A stretch of DNA of 64,000 bases from Limanda limanda (GCF_963576545.1 NC_083639.1:21050118-21114117); one strand, 5' to 3'; positions 1 to 11,041 are shown, counted from the stretch's first letter. A program made the numbers and translations. Notes: generated by a model from the sequence alone, not told the origin.

Positions 1-392
1 TACATGAAGCCAGAGATCTTCATATTTAGTCAGTGCTTCTCCCAAACACACCCCAACTTCTGTTACCCTAGTGATAGAGAAGACATAAATGTTTAAATAT
101 AACCAAAAGGTATCAACAGCCTTTCACACCTTGACTTGGAGGAACCAGTGGGTACAACAAGCTGCCTGGTAAATGAAGGACTCTCGAAACAGCAACCGGC
201 TTTTAATCAGTTAGGACTGAAAAAGCCTTTTGGATGAGAGATGAGTCACAAACAACACATCAGTACACTAGTAGAACTTCTGAAGAAATCATGATTTGGA
301 TGACTGAGAACCTTCACAGATTTTCACCACATATATCACTCAAATATACAATTGTTTCTCACCACGTATTCTCCGTACAAGTAGTTTTTCAT

Positions 393-465
393 GCCGAAAT
401 AGCTCAGTTGGGAGAGCGTTAGACTGAAGCTATAAAGGTCCCTGGTTCGATCCCGGGTTTCCGCA
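393..465 (+). tRNA. tRNA-Phe (GAA), class A variant, probably defective
   Basis: Anticodon GAA lies at 426-428. Compared with the canonical copies, base 38 is C instead of A and base 40 is A instead of C, giving a G30-A40 mismatch in the anticodon stem. The 3' acceptor strand reads TTTCCGC, giving a C3-C70 mismatch. A and B boxes are intact, so it could be transcribed but may fold poorly. Confidence 0.85.
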
Positions 466-871
466 GATGTAATTTGCAACATATGAAACTAGACATCTTC
501 ATATTTAGTCAGTGCTTCTCCCAAACACACCCCAATTTATGTAACCCTAGTGATAGAGAAGACAGAAATGTTGAAGTACAACCAAAAGTTATCAACAGCC
601 TTTCACACCTTGACATGGAGGAACCAGTGGGTACAACAAGCTGCCTGGTAAATTAACGACTCTCGAAACAGCAACCGGCTTTTAATCAGGTAGGACTGAA
701 AAAGCCTTTTGGATGAGAGATGAGTCACAAACAACACATCAGTACACTAGTAGAACTTCTGAAGAAATCATGATTTGGATGACTGAGAACCTTCACAGAT
801 TTTCACCACATATATCACTCAAATATACAATTGTTTCTCACCACGTAGTCTCCGTACAAGTAGCTTTTCAT

Positions 872-944
872 GCCGAAATAGCTCAGTTGGGAGAGCGTTA
901 GACTGAAGATCTAAAGGTCCCTGGTTCGATCCCGGGTTTCGGCA
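872..944 (+). tRNA. tRNA-Phe (GAA), canonical
   Basis: This is a complete 73-nt cloverleaf. Acceptor GCCGAAA pairs with TTTCGGC, D arm GCTC/GAGC, anticodon stem TTAGA/TCTAA with loop CTGAAGA, T arm CCTGG/CCGGG. A box TAGCTCAGTTGG and B box GGTTCGATCCC match the vertebrate nuclear tRNA-Phe pattern. CCA is not encoded, as expected for a eukaryote. It is one of four sequence-identical intact copies (872, 1845, 3776, 4742). Confidence 0.97.
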
Positions 945-1358
945 GATGTAAAGATGTAATTTGCAACATATGAAGCTAGACATCTTCATATTTAGTCAGT
1001 GCTTCTCCCAAACACACCCCAACTTATGTTACCCTAGTGATAGAGAAGACAGAAATGTTGAAGTACAACCAAAAGTTATCAACAGCCTTTCACACCTTGA
1101 CATGGAGGAACCAGTGGGTACAACAAGCTGCCTGGTAAATTAACGACTCTCGAAACTGCAACCGGCTCTTATTCAGGTACGACTGAAAAAGCCTTTTGGA
1201 TGAGAGATGAGTCACAAACAACACATCTGTACACTTGTAGAACTTCTGATGAAACCATGATTTGGATGACTGAGAATCTTCACAGATTTTCACCACATAT
1301 ATCACTCAAATATACAATTGTTTCTCACCACGTAGCCTCCGTACAAGTAGTTTTTCAT

Positions 1359-1431
1359 GCCGAAATAGCTCAGTTGGGAGAGCGTTAGACTGAAGATCTA
1401 AAGATCCCTGGTTCGATCCCGGGTTTCGGCA
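1359..1431 (+). tRNA. tRNA-Phe (GAA), class C, A46 variant
   Basis: All stems pair as in the canonical copies. The single difference is G to A in the variable loop (AAAGATCC for AAAGGTCC, about position 46), the base normally joining a tertiary contact with the D arm. It is probably foldable. Confidence 0.93.
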
Positions 1432-1844
1432 GATGTAAAGATGTAATTTGCAATACATGAAGCCAGAGATCTTCATATTTAGTCAGTGCTTCTCCCAAAC
1501 ACACCCCAACTTCTGTTACCCTAGTGATAGAGAAGACAGAAATGCTGAAGTACAACCAAAAGTTATCAACAGCCTTTCACACCTTGACATGGAGGAACCA
1601 GTGGGTACAACAAGCTGCCTGGTAAATTAACGACTCTCGAAACAGCAACCGGCTTTTAATCAGTGAGGACTGAAAAAGCCTTTTGGATGAGAGATGAGTC
1701 ATAAACAACACATCTGTACACTTGTAGAACTTCTGATGAAACCATGATTTGGATGAATGAGAGTTTTACAGATTGTCCCCACATATATCACTCAAATATA
1801 CAATTGTTTCTATCCACTTAGCCTCCGTACAAGTAGTTTTTCAT

Positions 1845-1917
1845 GCCGAAATAGCTCAGTTGGGAGAGCGTTAGACTGAAGATCTAAAGGTCCCTGGTTC
1901 GATCCCGGGTTTCGGCA
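1845..1917 (+). tRNA. tRNA-Phe (GAA), canonical
   Basis: Identical over 73 nt to the copy at 872, with all stems paired and anticodon GAA. Its 5' flank is a diverged variant (TCTATCCACTTAGCCTCC instead of TCTCACCACGTAG). Confidence 0.97.
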
Positions 1918-2331
1918 GATGTAAATATGTAGTTTGCAATACATGAAGCCAGAGATCTTCATATTTAGTCAGTGCTTCTCCCAAACACACCCCAACTTCT
2001 GTTACCCTAGTGATAGAGAAGACATAAATGTTTAAATATAACCAAAAGGTATCAACAGCCTTTCACACCTTGACTTGGAGGAACCAGTGGGTACAACAAG
2101 CTGCCTGGTAAATGAAGGACTCTCGAAACAGCAACCGGCTTTTAATCAGTTAGGACTGAAAAAGCCTTTTGGATGAGAGATGAGTCACAAACAACACATC
2201 AGTACACTAGTAGAACTTCTGAAGAAATCATGATTTGGATGACTGAGAACCTTCACAGATTTTCACCACATATATCACTCAAATATACAATTGTTTCTCA
2301 CCACGTATTCTCCGTACAAGTAGTTTTGCAT

Positions 2332-2404
2332 GCCGAAATAGCTCAGTTGGGAGAGCGTTAGACTGAAGCTATAAAGGTCCCTGGTTCGATCCCGGGTTTC
2401 CGCA
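2332..2404 (+). tRNA. tRNA-Phe (GAA), class A variant, probably defective
   Basis: Carries the same lesions as the copy at 393 (C38, G30-A40 mismatch, C3-C70 mismatch). It occupies the equivalent place in the second copy of the four-unit higher-order repeat, 1939 bp downstream. Confidence 0.85.
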
Positions 2405-2810
2405 GATGTAATTTGCAACATATGAAACTAGACATCTTCATATTTAGTCAGTGCTTCTCCCAAACACACCCCAATTTATGTAACCCTAGTGATAGAGAAG
2501 ACAGAAATGTTGAAGTACAACCAAAAGTTATCAACAGCCTTTCACACCTTGACATGGAGGAACCAGTGGGTACAACAAGCTGCCTGGTAAATTAACGACT
2601 CTCGAAACAGCAACCGGCTTTTAATCAGGTAGGACTGAAAAAGCCTTTTGGATGAGAGATGAGTCACAAACAACACATCAGTACACTAGTAGAACTTCTG
2701 AAGAAATCATGATTTGGATGACTGAGAACCTTCACAGATTTTCACCACATATATCACTCAAATATACAATTGTTTCTCACCACGTAGTCTCCGTACAAGT
2801 AGCTTTTCAT

Positions 2811-2883
2811 GCCGAAATAGCTCAGTTGGGAGAGCGTTAGACTGAAGATCTAAAGGTCCCTGGTTCGATCCCGGGTTTCCGCA
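2811..2883 (+). tRNA. tRNA-Phe (GAA), acceptor mismatch
   Basis: The anticodon arm, D arm and T arm are canonical. The acceptor 3' strand is TTTCCGC, so C3 faces C70. It is the class B counterpart of the canonical copy at 872. Confidence 0.9.
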
Positions 2884-3289
2884 GATGTAATTTGCAACAT
2901 ATGAAGCTAGACATCTTCATATTTAGTCAGTGCTTCTCCCAAACACACCCCAATTTATGTAACCCTAGTGATAGAGAAGACAGAAATGCTGAAGTACAAC
3001 CAAAAGTTATCAACAGCCTTTCACACCTTGACATGGAGGAACCAGTGGGTACAACAAGCTGCCTGGTAAATTAACGACTCTCGAAACTGCAACCGGCTCT
3101 TATTCAGGTACGACTGAAAAAGCCTTTTGGATGAGAGATGAGTCACAAACAACACATCTGTACACTTGTAGAACTTCTGATGAAACCATGATTTGGATGA
3201 CTGAGAATCTTCACAGATTTTCACCACATATATAACTCAAATATACAATTGTTTCTCACCACGTAGCCTCCGTACAAGTAGTTTTTCAT

Positions 3290-3362
3290 GCCGAAATAGC
3301 TCAGTTGGGAGAGCGTTAGACTGAAGATCTAAAGATCCCTGGTTCGATCCCGGGTTTTGGCA
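3290..3362 (+). tRNA. tRNA-Phe (GAA), class C, A46 variant with G4-U69
   Basis: Shares the A46 change with the copy at 1359 and also reads TTTTGGC in the acceptor, turning G4-C69 into a G-U wobble. Other stems are intact. Confidence 0.91.
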
Positions 3363-3775
3363 GATGTAAAGATGTAATTTGCAATACATGAAGCCAGAGA
3401 TCTTCATATTTAGTCAGTGCTTCTCCCAAACACACCCCAACTTCTGTTACCCTAGTGATAGAGAAGACAGAAATGCTGAAGTACAACCAAAAGTTATCAA
3501 CAGCCTTTCACACCTTGACATGGAGGAACCAGTGGGTACAACAAGCTGCCTGGTAAATTAACGACTCTCGAAACAGCAACCGGCTTTTAATCAGTTAGGA
3601 CTGAAAAAGCCTTTTGGATGAGAGATGAGTCATAAACAACACATCTGTACACTTGTAGAACTTCTGATGAAACCATGATTTGGATGAATGAGAGTTTTAC
3701 AGATTGTCCCCACATATATCACTCAAATATACAATTGTTTCTATCCACTTAGCCTCCGTACAAGTAGTTTTTCAT

Positions 3776-3848
3776 GCCGAAATAGCTCAGTTGGGAGAGC
3801 GTTAGACTGAAGATCTAAAGGTCCCTGGTTCGATCCCGGGTTTCGGCA
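3776..3848 (+). tRNA. tRNA-Phe (GAA), canonical
   Basis: Identical over 73 nt to the copy at 872. It is the class D counterpart of the copy at 1845, 1931 bp downstream. Confidence 0.97.
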
Positions 3849-4262
3849 GATGTAAATATGTAGTTTGCAATACATGAAGCCAGAGATCTTCATATTTAGT
3901 CAGTGCTTCTCCCAAACACACCCCAACTTCTGTTACCCTAGTGATAGAGAAGACATAAATGTTTAAATATAACCAAAAGGTATCAACAGCCTTTCACACC
4001 TTGACTTGGAGGAACCAGTGGGTACAACAAGCTGCCTGGTAAATGAAGGACTCTCGAAACAGCAACCGGCTTTTAATCAGTTAGGACTGAAAAAGCCTTT
4101 TGGATGAGAGATGAGTCACAAACAACACATCAGTACACTAGTAGAACTTCTGAAGAAATCATGATTTGGATGACTGAGAACCTTCACAGATTTTCACCAC
4201 ATATATCACTCAAATATACAATTGTTTCTCACCACGTATTCTCCGTACAAGTAGTTTTGCAT

Positions 4263-4335
4263 GCCGAAATAGCTCAGTTGGGAGAGCGTTAGACTGAAGC
4301 TATAAAGGTCCCTGGTTCGATCCCGGGTTTCCGCA
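4263..4335 (+). tRNA. tRNA-Phe (GAA), class A variant, probably defective
   Basis: Third occurrence of the class A lesions (C38, G30-A40, C3-C70), 1931 bp after the second. Confidence 0.85.
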
Positions 4336-4741
4336 GATGTAATTTGCAACATATGAAGCTAGACATCTTCATATTTAGTCAGTGCTTCTCCCAAACACAC
4401 CCCAATTTATGTAACCCTAGTGATAGAGAAGACAGAAATGTTGAAGTACAACCAAAAGTAATCAACAGCCTGTCACACCTTGACATGGAGGAACCAGTGG
4501 GTACAACAAGCTGCCTGGTAAATTAACGACTCTCGAAACAGCAACCGGCTTTTAATCAGGTAGGACTGAAAAAGCCTTTTGGATGAGAGATGAGTCACAA
4601 ACAACACATCAGTACACTAGTAGAACTTCTGAAGAAATCATGATTTGGATGACTGAGAACCTTCACAGATTTTCACCACATATATCACTCAAATATACAA
4701 TTGTTTCTCACCACGTAGTCTCCGTACAAGTAGTTTTTCAT

Positions 4742-4814
4742 GCCGAAATAGCTCAGTTGGGAGAGCGTTAGACTGAAGATCTAAAGGTCCCTGGTTCGAT
4801 CCCGGGTTTCGGCA
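4742..4814 (+). tRNA. tRNA-Phe (GAA), canonical
   Basis: Identical over 73 nt to the copy at 872, with all stems paired and both internal promoter boxes intact. Confidence 0.97.
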
Positions 4815-5228
4815 GATGTAAAGATGTAATTTGCAACATATGAAGCTAGACATCTTCATATTTAGTCAGTGCTTCTCCCAAACACACCCCAACTTATGTT
4901 ACCCTAGTGATAGAGAAGACAGAAATGTTGAAGTACAACCAAAAGTTATCAACAGCCTTTCACACCTTGACATGGAGGAACCAGTGGGTACAACAAGCTG
5001 CCTGGTAAATTAACGACTCTCGAAACAGCAACCGGCTCTTATTCAGGTACGACTGAAAAAGCCTTTTGGATGAGAGATGAGTCACAAACAACACATCTGT
5101 ACACTTGTAGAACTTCTGATGAAACCATGATTTGGATGACTGAGAATCTTCACAGATTTTCACCACATATATCACTCAAATATACAATTGTTTCTCAGCA
5201 CGTAGCCTCCGTACAAGTAGTTTTTCAT

Positions 5229-5301
5229 GCCGAAATAGCTCAGTTGGGAGAGCGTTAGACTGAAGATCTAAAGGTCCCTGGTTCGATCCCGGGTTTCCGC
5301 A
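5229..5301 (+). tRNA. tRNA-Phe (GAA), acceptor mismatch
   Basis: Canonical except for TTTCCGC in the acceptor (C3-C70). It sits in a class C unit but lacks the A46 change seen at 1359 and 3290, so this patch was exchanged between unit classes. Confidence 0.9.
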
Positions 5302-5715
5302 GATGTAAAGATGTAATTTGCAACATATGAAGCTAGACATCTTCATATTTAGTCAGTGCTTCTCCCAAACACACCCCAATTTATGTAACCCTAGTGATAG
5401 ATAAGACAGAAATGTTGAAGTACAACCAAAAGTTATCAACAGCCTTTCACACCTTGACATGGAGGAACCAGTGGGTACAACAAGCTGCCTGGTAAATGAA
5501 CGACTCTCGAAACAGCAACCGGCTTTTTATCAGGTAGGACTGAAAAAGCCTTTTGGATGAGAGATGAGTCACAAACAACACATCAGTACACTAGTAGAAC
5601 TTCTGAAGAAATCATGATTTGGATGACTGAGAATCTTCACAGATTTTCACCACATATATCACTCAAATATACAATTGTTTCTCACCACGTAGCCTCCGTA
5701 CAAGTAGTTTTTCAT

Positions 5716-5788
5716 GCCGAAATAGCTCAGTTGGGAGAGCGTTAGACTGAAAATCTAAAGGTCCCTGGTTCGATCCCGGGTTTCGGTA
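5716..5788 (+). tRNA. tRNA-Phe (GAA), A37 variant with G1-U72
   Basis: Anticodon loop is CTGAAAA: anticodon GAA is kept but position 37 is A instead of G. The acceptor ends in TTTCGGT, giving a terminal G1-U72 wobble. Other stems are canonical. Confidence 0.9.
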
Positions 5789-6201
5789 GATGTAAAGATG
5801 TAATTTGCAATACATGAAGCCAGAGATCTTCATATTTAGTCAGTACTTCTCCCAAACACACCCCAACTTCTGTTACCCTAGTGATAGAGAAGACAGAAAT
5901 GCTGAAGTACAACCAAAAGTTATCAACAGCCTTTCAAACCTTGACATGGAGGAACCAGTGGGTACAACAAGCTGCCTGGTAAATTAAGGACTCTCGAAAC
6001 AGCAACCGGCTTTTAATCAGTTAGGACTGAAAAAGCCTTTTGGATGAGAGATGAGTCATAAACAACACATCTGTACACTTGTAGAACTTCTGATGAAACC
6101 ATGATTTGGATGAATGAGAGTTTTACAGATTGTCCCCACATATATCACTCAAATATACAATTGTTTCTATCCACTTAGCCTCCGTACAAGTAGTTTTTCA
6201 T

Positions 6202-6274
6202 GCCGAAATAGCTCAGTTGGAAGAGCGTTAGACTGAAGATCTAAAGGTCCTTGGTTCGATCCTGAGTTTCGGCA
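6202..6274 (+). tRNA. tRNA-Phe (GAA), rearranged T stem with compensating bases
   Basis: Has G to A in the D loop (TTGGAAGAGC). The T stem is CTTGG/CTGAG, where C50-G64 has become U50-A64 by two changes and G52-C62 has become G52-U62. Pairing is therefore kept. The B box reads GGTTCGATCCT. Confidence 0.88.
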
Positions 6275-6686
6275 GATGTAAAGATGTAGTTTGCAATATG
6301 AAGCTAGATATCTTCATATTTAGTCAGTGATTCTCCCAAACAAACCCCAACTTCTGTTACCCTAGTGATAGAGAAAACAGAAATGCTGAAGTACAACCAA
6401 AAGTTATCAACAACCTTTCACACCTTGACTTGCAGGAACCAGTGGGCACAACAAGCTGCCTGGTGAATTAAGGACTCTCGAAACAGCAACCGGCTTTTAA
6501 TCAGTTAGGACTGAAAAAGCCTTTTGGATGAGAGATGAGTCACAAACAACACATCAGTACACTAGTAGAACTTCTGAAGAAATCATGATTTGGATGACTG
6601 AGAACCTTCACAGATTTTCACCACATATATCACTCAAATATACAATTGTTTCTCACCACGTAGTCTCCGTACAAGTAGTTTTTCAT

Positions 6687-6759
6687 GCCGAAATAGCTCA
6701 GTTGGGAGAGCGTTAGACTGAAAATCTAAAGGTCCCTGGTTCGATCCCGGGTTTCGGCA
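6687..6759 (+). tRNA. tRNA-Phe (GAA), A37 variant
   Basis: Canonical in every stem. The only difference is A instead of G at position 37, directly 3' of anticodon GAA (loop CTGAAAA). Confidence 0.94.
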
Positions 6760-7173
6760 GATGTAAAGATGTAGTTTGCAATACATGAAGCCAAAGATCT
6801 TCATATTTAGTCAGTGCTTCTCCCAAACACACCCCAACTTCTGTTACCCCAGTGATAGAGAAGACATAAATGTTTAAATATAACCAAAAGGTATCAACAG
6901 CCTTTCACACCTTGACTTGATGGAACCAGTGGGTACAACAAGCTGCCTGGTAAATTAAGGACTCTCGAAACAGCAACCGGCTTTTAATCAGTTAGGACTG
7001 AAAAAGCCTTTTGGATGAGAGATGAGTCACAAACAACACATCAGTACACTAGTAGAACTTCTGAAGAAATCATGATTTGGATGACTGAGAACCTTCACAG
7101 ATTTTCACCACATATATCACTCAAATATACAATTGTTTCTCACCACGTAGCCTCCGTACAAGTAGTTTTTCAT

Positions 7174-7238
7174 GCCGAAATAGCTCAGTTGGGAGAGCGT
7201 TAGACTAAAAGTCCCTGGTTCGATCCCGGGTTTCGGCA
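7174..7238 (+). pseudogene. tRNA-Phe pseudogene, anticodon arm deleted
   Basis: Only 65 nt long. An 8-nt deletion leaves TTAGACTAAAAGTCC, removing the anticodon and the 3' half of its stem. Acceptor, D arm, T arm and both promoter boxes survive, so transcription remains possible but no decoding tRNA can form. Confidence 0.93.
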
Positions 7239-7651
7239 GATGTAAAGATGTAATTTGCAACATATGAAGCTAGACATCTTCATATTTAGTCAGTGCTTCT
7301 CCCAAACATATCCCAACTTCTGTTATCGTAGTGATAGAGAAGACAGAAATGTTTAAATATAACCAAAAGGTATCAACAGCCTTTCACACCTTGACTTGGA
7401 GGAACCAGTGGGTACAACAAGCTGCCTGGTAAATTAAGGACTCTAGAAACAGCAACCGGCTTTTAATCAGTTAGGACTGAAAAAGCCTTTTGGATGAGAG
7501 ATGAGTCACAAACAACACATCTGTACACTTGTAGAACTTCTGATGAAACCATGATTTGGATGAATGAGAGTTTTACAGATTGTCCCCACATATAACACTC
7601 AAATATACAATTGTTTCTATCCACTTAGCCTCCGTACAAGTAATTTTTCAT

Positions 7652-7724
7652 GCCGAAATAGCTCAGTTGGGAGAGCATTAGACTGAAGATCTAAAGGTCC
7701 CTGTTTCGATCCTGGGTTTCGGCA
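7652..7724 (+). pseudogene. tRNA-Phe pseudogene, B box mutated
   Basis: Anticodon GAA remains, but conserved G53 of the B box is T (CTGTTTCGATCC), breaking the invariant G53-C61 pair. G26 is A. Pol III recognition by TFIIIC is expected to be weakened. Confidence 0.8.
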
Positions 7725-8135
7725 GATGTAAAGATGTAGTTTGCAATATGAAGCTAGATATCTTCATCTTTAGTCAGTGCTTCTCCCAAACAAACCCCAA
7801 CTTCTGTTACCCTAGTGATAGAGAAGACATAAATGTTTAATATAACCAAAAGGTATCAACAGCCTTTCACACCTTGACTTGCAGGAACCAGTGGGCACAA
7901 CAAGCTGCCTGGTAAATTAAGGACTCTCGAAACAGCAACCCGCTCTTATTCAGGTAGGACTGAAAAAGCCTTTTGGACGAGAAATGAGTCACAAACAACA
8001 CATCTTTACACTTGTAGAACTTCTGATGAAACCATGATTTGGATGACTGAGAATCTTCACAGATTTTCACTACATATATCACTCAAATATACAATTGTTT
8101 CTCACCACGTAGCCTCCGTACAAGTAGTTTTTCAT

Positions 8136-8208
8136 GCCGAAATAGCTCAGTTGGGAGAGCGTTAGACTGAAAATCTAAAGGTCCCTGGTTCGATCCCGGG
8201 TTTCGGTA
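8136..8208 (+). tRNA. tRNA-Phe (GAA), A37 variant with G1-U72
   Basis: Identical to the copy at 5716, exactly 2420 bp downstream within the duplicated five-unit block. Confidence 0.9.
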
Positions 8209-8621
8209 GATGTAAAGATGTAATTTGCAATACATGAAGCCAGAGATCTTCATATTTAGTCAGTACTTCTCCCAAACACACCCCAACTTCTGTTACCCTA
8301 GTGATAGAGAAGACAGAAATGCTGAAGTACAACCAAAAGTTATCAACAGCCTTTCAAACCTTGACATGGAGGAACCAGTGGGTACAACAAGCTGCCTGGT
8401 AAATTAAGGACTCTCGAAACAGCAACCGGCTTTTAATCAGTTAGGACTGAAAAAGCCTTTTGGATGAGAGATGAGTCATAAACAACACATCTGTACACTT
8501 GTAGAACTTCTGATGAAACCATGATTTGGATGAATGAGAGTTTTACAGATTGTCCCCACATATATCACTCAAATATACAATTGTTTCTATCCACTTAGCC
8601 TCCGTACAAGTAGTTTTTCAT

Positions 8622-8694
8622 GCCGAAATAGCTCAGTTGGAAGAGCGTTAGACTGAAGATCTAAAGGTCCTTGGTTCGATCCTGAGTTTCGGCA
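8622..8694 (+). tRNA. tRNA-Phe (GAA), rearranged T stem
   Basis: Identical to the copy at 6202, 2420 bp downstream, with the same D-loop A and U50-A64/G52-U62 T stem. Confidence 0.88.
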
Positions 8695-9106
8695 GATGTA
8701 AAGATGTAGTTTGCAATATGAAGCTAGATATCTTCATATTTAGTCAGTGATTCTCCCAAACAAACCCCAACTTCTGTTACCCTAGTGATAGAGAAAACAG
8801 AAATGCTGAAGTACAACCAAAAGTTATCAACAACCTTTCACACCTTGACTTGCAGGAACCAGTGGGCACAACAAGCTGCCTGGTGAATTAAGGACTCTCG
8901 AAACAGCAACCGGCTTTTAATCAGTTAGGACTGAAAAAGCCTTTTGGATGAGAGATGAGTCACAAACAACACATCAGTACACTAGTAGAACTTCTGAAGA
9001 AATCATGATTTGGATGACTGAGAACCTTCACAGATTTTCACCACATATATCACTCAAATATACAATTGTTTCTCACCACGTAGTCTCCGTACAAGTAGTT
9101 TTTCAT

Positions 9107-9179
9107 GCCGAAATAGCTCAGTTGGGAGAGCGTTAGACTGAAAATCTAAAGGTCCCTGGTTCGATCCCGGGTTTCGGCA
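9107..9179 (+). tRNA. tRNA-Phe (GAA), A37 variant
   Basis: Identical to the copy at 6687, 2420 bp downstream. Canonical cloverleaf with A37. Confidence 0.94.
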
Positions 9180-9593
9180 GATGTAAAGATGTAGTTTGCA
9201 ATACATGAAGCCAAAGATCTTCATATTTAGTCAGTGCTTCTCCCAAACACACCCCAACTTCTGTTACCCCAGTGATAGAGAAGACATAAATGTTTAAATA
9301 TAACCAAAAGGTATCAACAGCCTTTCACACCTTGACTTGATGGAACCAGTGGGTACAACAAGCTGCCTGGTAAATTAAGGACTCTCGAAACAGCAACCGG
9401 CTTTTAATCAGGTAGGACTGAAAAAGCCTTTTGGATGAGAGATGAGTCACAAACAACACATCTGTACACTTGTAGAACTTCTGATGAAACCATGATTTGG
9501 ATGACTGAGAACCTTCACAGATTTTCACCACATATATCACTCAAATATACAATTGTTTCTCACCACGTAGCCTCCGTACAAGTAGTTTTTCAT

Positions 9594-9658
9594 GCCGAAA
9601 TAGCTCAGTTGGGAGAGCGTTAGACTAAAAGTCCCTGGTTCGATCCCGGGTTTCGGCA
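9594..9658 (+). pseudogene. tRNA-Phe pseudogene, anticodon arm deleted
   Basis: Carries the same 8-nt deletion as the copy at 7174. The loss predates the 2420-bp block duplication. Confidence 0.93.
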
Positions 9659-10071
9659 GATGTAAAGATGTAATTTGCAACATATGAAGCTAGACATCTT
9701 CATATTTAGTCAGTGCTTCTCCCAAACATATCCCAACTTCTGTTATCGTAGTGATAGAGATGACAGAAATGTTTAAATATAACCAAAAGGTATCAACAGC
9801 CTTTCACACCTTGACTTGGAGGAACCAGTGGGTACAACAAGCTGCCTGGTAAATTAAGGACTCTCGAAACAGCAACCGGCTTTTAATCAGTTAGGACTGA
9901 AAAAGCCTTTTGGATGAGAGATGAGTCACAAACAACACATCTGTACACTTGTAGAACTTCTGATGAAACCATGATTTGGATGAATGAGAGTTTTACAGAT
10001 TGTCCCCACATATAACACTCAAATATACAATTGTTTCTCACCACTTAGCCTCCGTACAAGTAATTTTTCAT

Positions 10072-10144
10072 GCCGAAATAGCTCAGTTGGGAGAGCATTA
10101 GACTGAAGATCTAAAGGTCCCTGTTTCGATCCTGGGTTTCGGCA
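10072..10144 (+). pseudogene. tRNA-Phe pseudogene, B box mutated
   Basis: Identical in the tRNA body to the copy at 7652 (A26, T53). The 5' flank differs slightly (TCTCACCACTTAG). Confidence 0.8.
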
Positions 10145-10554
10145 GATGTAAAGATGTAGTTTGCAATATGAAGCTAGATATCTTCATCTTTAGTCAGTGC
10201 TTCTCCCAAACAAACCCCAACTTCTGTTACCCTAGTGATAGAGAAGACATAAATGTTTAAATATAACCAAAAGGTATCAACAGCCTTTCACACCTTGACT
10301 TGCAGGAACCAGTGGGCACAACAAGCTGCCTGGTAAATGAAGGACTCTCGAAACAGCAACCGGCTTTTAATCAGTTAGGACTGAAAAAGCCTTTTGGATG
10401 AGAGATGAGTCACAAACAACACATCAGTACACTAGTAGAACTTCTGAAGAAATCATGATTTGGATGAGAGAACCTTCACAGATTTTCACCACATATATCA
10501 CTCAAATATACAATTGTTTCTCACCACGTAGTCTCCGTACAAGTAGTTTTGCAT

Positions 10555-10627
10555 GCCGAAGTAGCTCAGATGGGAGAGCGTTAGACTGAAGATCTAAAGG
10601 TCCCTGGTTCGAGCCCGGGTTTCGGCA
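10555..10627 (+). tRNA. tRNA-Phe (GAA), divergent but foldable
   Basis: Differs at three loop or terminal sites: G7 (G7-U66 wobble), AGATGGGA in the D loop and TTCGAGC in the T loop. All stems pair, anticodon GAA and G37 are kept. Confidence 0.92.
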
Positions 10628-11041
10628 GATGTAAAGATGTAGTTTGCAATATATGAAGCTGGACATCTTCATATTTAGTCAGTGCTTCTCCCAAACACAC
10701 CCCAACTTCTGTTACCCTAGTGATAGAGAAGACAGAAATGTTTAAATATAACCAAAAGGTATCAACAGACTTTCACACCTTGACTTGGAGGAACCAGTGG
10801 GTACAACAAGCTGCCTGGTAAATTAAGGACTCTCGAAACAGCAACCGGCTCTTATTCAGGTAGGACTGACAAAGCCTTTTGGATGAGAGATGAGTCACAA
10901 ACAACACATCTGTACACTAGTAGAACTTCTGAAGAAATCATGATTTGGAGGACTGAGAATCTTCACAGATTTTCACCACATATATCACTCAAATATACAA
11001 TTGTTTCTCACCACGTAGCATCCGTACAAGTAGTTTTGCAT

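Larger units (their letters stand above)
393..5715 (+). repeat. Four-unit higher-order repeat, period 1931-1939 bp
   Basis: Unit classes run A-B-C-D / A-B-C-D / A-B-C. Class A starts at 393, 2332 and 4263; B at 872, 2811 and 4742; C at 1359, 3290 and 5229; D at 1845 and 3776. Class markers are shared lesions in the tRNA and flank variants (for example TATCCACTTAGCC in D). Units within a class look more alike than neighbours. Confidence 0.88.
5640..10340 (+). repeat. Duplicated five-unit block, period exactly 2420 bp
   Basis: tRNA starts 5716, 6202, 6687, 7174 and 7652 recur at 8136, 8622, 9107, 9594 and 10072, each displaced by 2420 bp with the same private mutations. Similarity fades before about 5640 and after about 7920/10340. 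A short patch near 9410-9500 does not match its partner. Confidence 0.93.
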
